From Rhodobacterales bacterium (GTDB taxonomy: Bacteria; Pseudomonadota; Alphaproteobacteria; Rhodobacterales; Rhodobacteraceae), in contig JAAFIJ010000023.1 in assembly GCA_013298675.1 (NCBI GenBank), positions 1 to 16,559 on the forward strand: 16,559 nucleotides of DNA. The letters are read 5' to 3'. Position 1 is the first letter of the stretch. Each line of letters begins with the position of its first letter. This document shows, piece by piece, positions 14,059 to 16,559 of this stretch. Below the pieces are notes generated by a model, which worked only from the letters and a program-made list of their open reading frames with translations, was not told the origin of the DNA and did not search any database. Both the position numbers and the translations under genes were made by a program.

Positions 14059-15920
14059 TCTGCCGCGGCCTTCCGTCTGCCCTTACGAATATGCGCCAAC
14101 AGCAGCGTTAGGGCCGCTGGCGTCATACCTTCGATCTTAGCAGCTTGGGCCAAATTTGCAGGTCGAAGCCGTTCCAGCTTCAACACCAGCTCGTTCGACA
14201 GGCTCGGCAACCGCTGATAAACGAAATCAGCCGGGATCTCCGCTTCCTCCTCGCGACGAAGCGCCTCTGCTTCGGCGGTTTGGCGGTGTAAATACTGCGC
14301 ATAAAGCGCGTCGCAGGCGATTTGCTCGCGAATGGCCAACGGATAGCCGGCAAATTCAGGCTCTAACTCCAACGCCTTTTCCGGGGTTACCTCCGGAAAG
14401 GATAGAAGCTGAAGCACCGATCGCTTTGCGCCGTCTTGACTTACCGTGACACCAAGATCGCGCAGCCGCGCGCTAGACACCAAACTGAGCGACAGAAGGG
14501 TTTTGCCTGACTCGATGGCTGCAAGCTTTTGCTCAAACGCAATCTTACGCAGCTCGCCAACGCAACCGGCTTTGACCCCTACCGGCGTCAGTCTTTGGTC
14601 GGCGTTGTCTGCACGCAAGGCCAACCTGAATTCGGCGCGCGATGTGAACATACGGTAAGGTTCGGTCACGCCGCGTGACGTCAGGTCGTCAATCATCACG
14701 CCAATATAGCTATCAGCCCGCCCAAACCGCAGCGGATCGCGCCCGGACGCCGCGGCGGACGCGTTCAAGCCAGCCACCATACCCTGCGCAGCTGCCTCTT
14801 CGTATCCTGTCGTACCGTTGATCTGTCCGGCAAAGTAAAGCCCCGCCAACCCTTTGACCTGCAACGTTAAATCGAGTCCTCGTGGATCAAAGTAATCATA
14901 TTCAATCGCGTATCCCGGTTGCAGGATCGATACCTTTTCCAAGCCAACAATCGAGCGAACATAGGCCTCTTGCACCTCGGCAGGTAGCGACGTCGAAATT
15001 CCGTTCGGATAAATTGTGTCATCGTCCAATCCTTCTGGCTCAAGAAAGATTTGATGCGACTCTTTGTCGGCAAAGCGTACGACCTTGTCTTCGATCGACG
15101 GGCAATAGCGCGGGCCAACACCTTCAATGTGGCCACCGTACATCGCAGATCTGTGCAGGTTATCGCGGACAATTTGATGGGTGCGCTCGTTCGTGTGCGT
15201 GATTCCACAGGAGATTTGCCGCACAAACGGCTTGGTGCTTAGGAACGACAGCATCGTCGCTGTGTCATCGGCAGGTTGGCTCTCAAGAACGCTCCAATTG
15301 ATCGTCTTGCCATCCAGTCGAGGTGGCGTTCCAGTTTTAAGGCGCCCTCGAGATAGATCAAGATCACCCAACTGCCGCGCCAGAAGCACTGAGGAATCAT
15401 CACCGACCCGCCCGCCCGAGTGGCGCTGATCGCCAATATGGATGATTCCGTTCAGAAATGTTCCTGCCGTCAGGATTACGGCCTTGGCGGTGATGGTAGA
15501 CCCATCGGCCAGAGTAACCCCTTCGACCCGGTCGCTCGTCAGCAATAGACCCGCAACCTCTGCCTGTAGAACTTCTAGGTTTTCTTGCGCACCCAACAGG
15601 TCTTGGATGGCCAAACGGTACAGCTTTCGGTCTGCCTGCGTCCGCGGCCCCTGCACTGCCGGGCCCTTGCGCCGGTTCAAAAGGCGAAATTGAATGCCGC
15701 CACGGTCAGCAGCCTTACCCATGATTCCGTCCATCGCGTCAATCTCACGCACCAGATGGCCCTTTCCAAGGCCGCCGATTGCCGGATTACACGACATCGT
15801 CCCGACAGCTGCACTTTTCAAGGTGATCAGCGCCGTCTTAGAACCACTGCGCGCCGAAGCAGCGGCCGCCTCTGCGCCCGCATGTCCGCCGCCGATAACA
15901 ATGACGTCAAAATGTTTCAC
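14055..15920 (-). CDS. mnmG: MnmG (GidA), tRNA wobble-uridine modification FAD enzyme
   Basis: MnmG works in a complex with MnmE to place the (carboxymethyl)aminomethyl group on U34 of certain tRNAs, using FAD and a folate one-carbon donor. The FAD-binding I-G-G-G-H-A-G lies at residues 9-15. C44 (S-C-N-P-A-I-G-G) and C273 (Y-C-P-S-I-E-D-K) match the conserved cysteines, and the C-terminal helical domain that binds MnmE is complete. The start was set to the GTG at 15920 (621 residues, K-H-F-D-V-I-V-I-G-G-G), because AGGAG lies 8 bases upstream and overlaps the mnmE stop. A GTG at 15929 and an ATG at 15947 are possible but have poorer sites. A parS palindrome covers the start codon. The stop overlaps the rsmG start. 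Confidence 0.95.
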   Translation of the reverse strand: MKHFDVIVIGGGHAGAEAAAASARSGSKTALITLKSAAVGTMSCNPAIGGLGKGHLVREIDAMDGIMGKAADRGGIQFRLLNRRKGPAVQGPRTQADRKLYRLAIQDLLGAQENLEVLQAEVAGLLLTSDRVEGVTLADGSTITAKAVILTAGTFLNGIIHIGDQRHSGGRVGDDSSVLLARQLGDLDLSRGRLKTGTPPRLDGKTINWSVLESQPADDTATMLSFLSTKPFVRQISCGITHTNERTHQIVRDNLHRSAMYGGHIEGVGPRYCPSIEDKVVRFADKESHQIFLEPEGLDDDTIYPNGISTSLPAEVQEAYVRSIVGLEKVSILQPGYAIEYDYFDPRGLDLTLQVKGLAGLYFAGQINGTTGYEEAAAQGMVAGLNASAAASGRDPLRFGRADSYIGVMIDDLTSRGVTEPYRMFTSRAEFRLALRADNADQRLTPVGVKAGCVGELRKIAFEQKLAAIESGKTLLSLSLVSSARLRDLGVTVSQDGAKRSVLQLLSFPEVTPEKALELEPEFAGYPLAIREQIACDALYAQYLHRQTAEAEALRREEEAEIPADFVYQRLPSLSNELVLKLERLRPANLAQAAKIEGMTPAALTLLLAHIRKGRRKAAAE

Positions 15921-15928
15921 GTGAAACA
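15913..15928. other. parS: parS centromere site 2, across the mnmG start
   Basis: TGTTTCACGTGAAACA is a second perfect 16-bp parS, 1,899 bases from the first. Its right half lies between the mnmG ribosome site and start codon, and its left half encodes the first residues (K-H). The flanking bases are not palindromic beyond the core except for one further A on the left, so the core alone is conserved. Confidence 0.95.
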
Positions 15929-15933
15929 CTCCT
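15929..15933 (-). promoter_or_regulatory. Shine-Dalgarno for mnmG overlapping the mnmE stop
   Basis: AGGAG on the minus strand shares bases with the TAG stop of mnmE and ends 8 bases before the GTG at 15920. It decides the mnmG start. The 8 spacer bases are half of parS site 2. Confidence 0.65.
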
Positions 15934-16559
15934 ATTTTCCAATGCAAAAACTCGCAAAAATCTCATCCAGCAGGTTCTCAGTATCCACTTTACCAACCAG
16001 AAGATCCAACTTTTGAGTCGCAGATCGAAGGTCAGCTGCAACAAGTTCCGGCAAAACCAAGCCATTGCGGCAACGGACAAGCGCGGAGTCCAGATAATCA
16101 AGCGCGCTCTTCATTGCGTTACTCTGCCTTTCGCGAATCAGCAATCCTGCTGGTGCTGCTTTTCGCTCTATCCGTGACAGAAGTTCGCCCAACAACCATT
16201 CAATCCCGAATCCGGTCTTACCAGAAACGGACCCTGGCACGTCGGTCAAATCACCCTTGCCCAAGGCCCGAATATCATCAGGTTGCGGCGCAACTGCAAA
16301 GGTTTCACCTGCTTCCTGTAACAAGAACAGCCGGATATCGGCCTGCTTTGCCCGCTCAATCGCACGAGAAATGCCGATCTTTTCGATCTGGTCAGCACCT
16401 TCACGCAACCCTGCGGTATCCAAAAGCGTTACCGCATAGCCGCCAATGTCCATTCGCACTTCGATGACATCGCGGGTTGTTCCGGCAATTTCAGAGGTAA
16501 TCGCCGCATCTCTGCCGGCAAGCGCGTTCAGCAACGTTGACTTGCCGACGTTCGGCGCG
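15932..16559 (-). CDS. mnmE: MnmE (TrmE), tRNA modification GTPase, C-terminal part
   Basis: The gene runs off the right edge; about 208 residues of the C-terminal side are present. The visible part begins at the GTPase P-loop (A-P-N-V-G-K-S-T, with the asparagine that binds potassium). It continues with the K-loop and switch region ending G-T-T-R-D-V and with G3 D-T-A-G-L-R-E. The G4 motif is degenerate: L-G-K-G-D-L instead of N-K-x-D. The C-terminal helical domain ends in the family motif C-I-G-K, whose cysteine is needed for tRNA modification. MnmE partners with MnmG, the next gene, 11 bases downstream. The frame stays open to the edge, so nothing suggests a break; the N-terminal tetrahydrofolate-binding domain lies outside the window. 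Confidence 0.96.
   Translation of the reverse strand, partial: APNVGKSTLLNALAGRDAAITSEIAGTTRDVIEVRMDIGGYAVTLLDTAGLREGADQIEKIGISRAIERAKQADIRLFLLQEAGETFAVAPQPDDIRALGKGDLTDVPGSVSGKTGFGIEWLLGELLSRIERKAAPAGLLIRERQSNAMKSALDYLDSALVRCRNGLVLPELVAADLRSATQKLDLLVGKVDTENLLDEIFASFCIGK

Noticed and set aside
15921..15947. mnmG start at the ATG at 15947
   Set aside because: It would overlap mnmE by 16 bases, lacks a ribosome site and adds residues before the usual K-H-F-D-V start. It was kept only as an alternative.
1..16559. Mobile elements, CRISPR arrays, toxin-antitoxin or phage-defence systems, tRNA/rRNA genes
   Set aside because: I looked for direct repeats, transposase or nuclease motifs, small overlapping gene pairs of toxin-antitoxin type and tRNA-like folds on both strands, and found nothing supportable. 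The window is conserved chromosomal core.

Overview
The window is a contiguous piece of an alphaproteobacterial chromosome, most likely Rhodobacterales (Roseobacter/Rhodobacter group). The evidence is the gene order mnmE-mnmG-rsmG-parA-parB, two perfect chromosomal parS sites, the rph-rdgB-Rid-hemW block divergent from hrcA-grpE, and the style of the encoded proteins. The parABS locus suggests that the right-hand end lies near the replication origin. Coding density is very high: no stretch over 300 bases lacks a gene. There are no insertion sequences, CRISPR arrays, phage genes, tRNAs or rRNAs.

Left part (1-4390): the tail of a GNAT acetyltransferase (+) converges on a two-gene minus-strand unit, a class IV PLP aminotransferase whose stop codon overlaps the start of a sulfotransferase-like P-loop protein. 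Divergent from these is a secreted MsrA (+). It converges on a family 61 glycosyltransferase with a TPR-like tail (-), which is in turn divergent from mutS.

Middle (4391-11706): mutS (+) converges on hrcA-grpE (-, heat-shock repressor and DnaK nucleotide exchange factor), which ends at a hairpin terminator. Divergent from hrcA is the tightly overlapped operon rph-rdgB-Rid protein-hemW (+), which covers tRNA 3' maturation, nucleotide pool cleaning, a RidA-family protein lacking the catalytic arginine, and a heme-binding radical SAM protein.

Right part (11707-16559): a minus-strand unit reads mnmE (partial), mnmG, rsmG, parA, parB with overlaps or gaps of about a dozen bases or less. MnmE and MnmG jointly modify the tRNA wobble uridine, RsmG methylates 16S rRNA, and ParA/ParB segregate the chromosome by loading at parS. 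Both parS copies sit in this unit, one inside rsmG and one across the mnmG start codon.

I did not find an undescribed multi-gene system. The points most worth following are the parS sites written into protein-coding and translation-start sequence, the aminotransferase/sulfotransferase-like pair with a missing PLP-binding glutamate, the Rid protein without its arginine, and apparent avoidance of G-ending codons before GAG.
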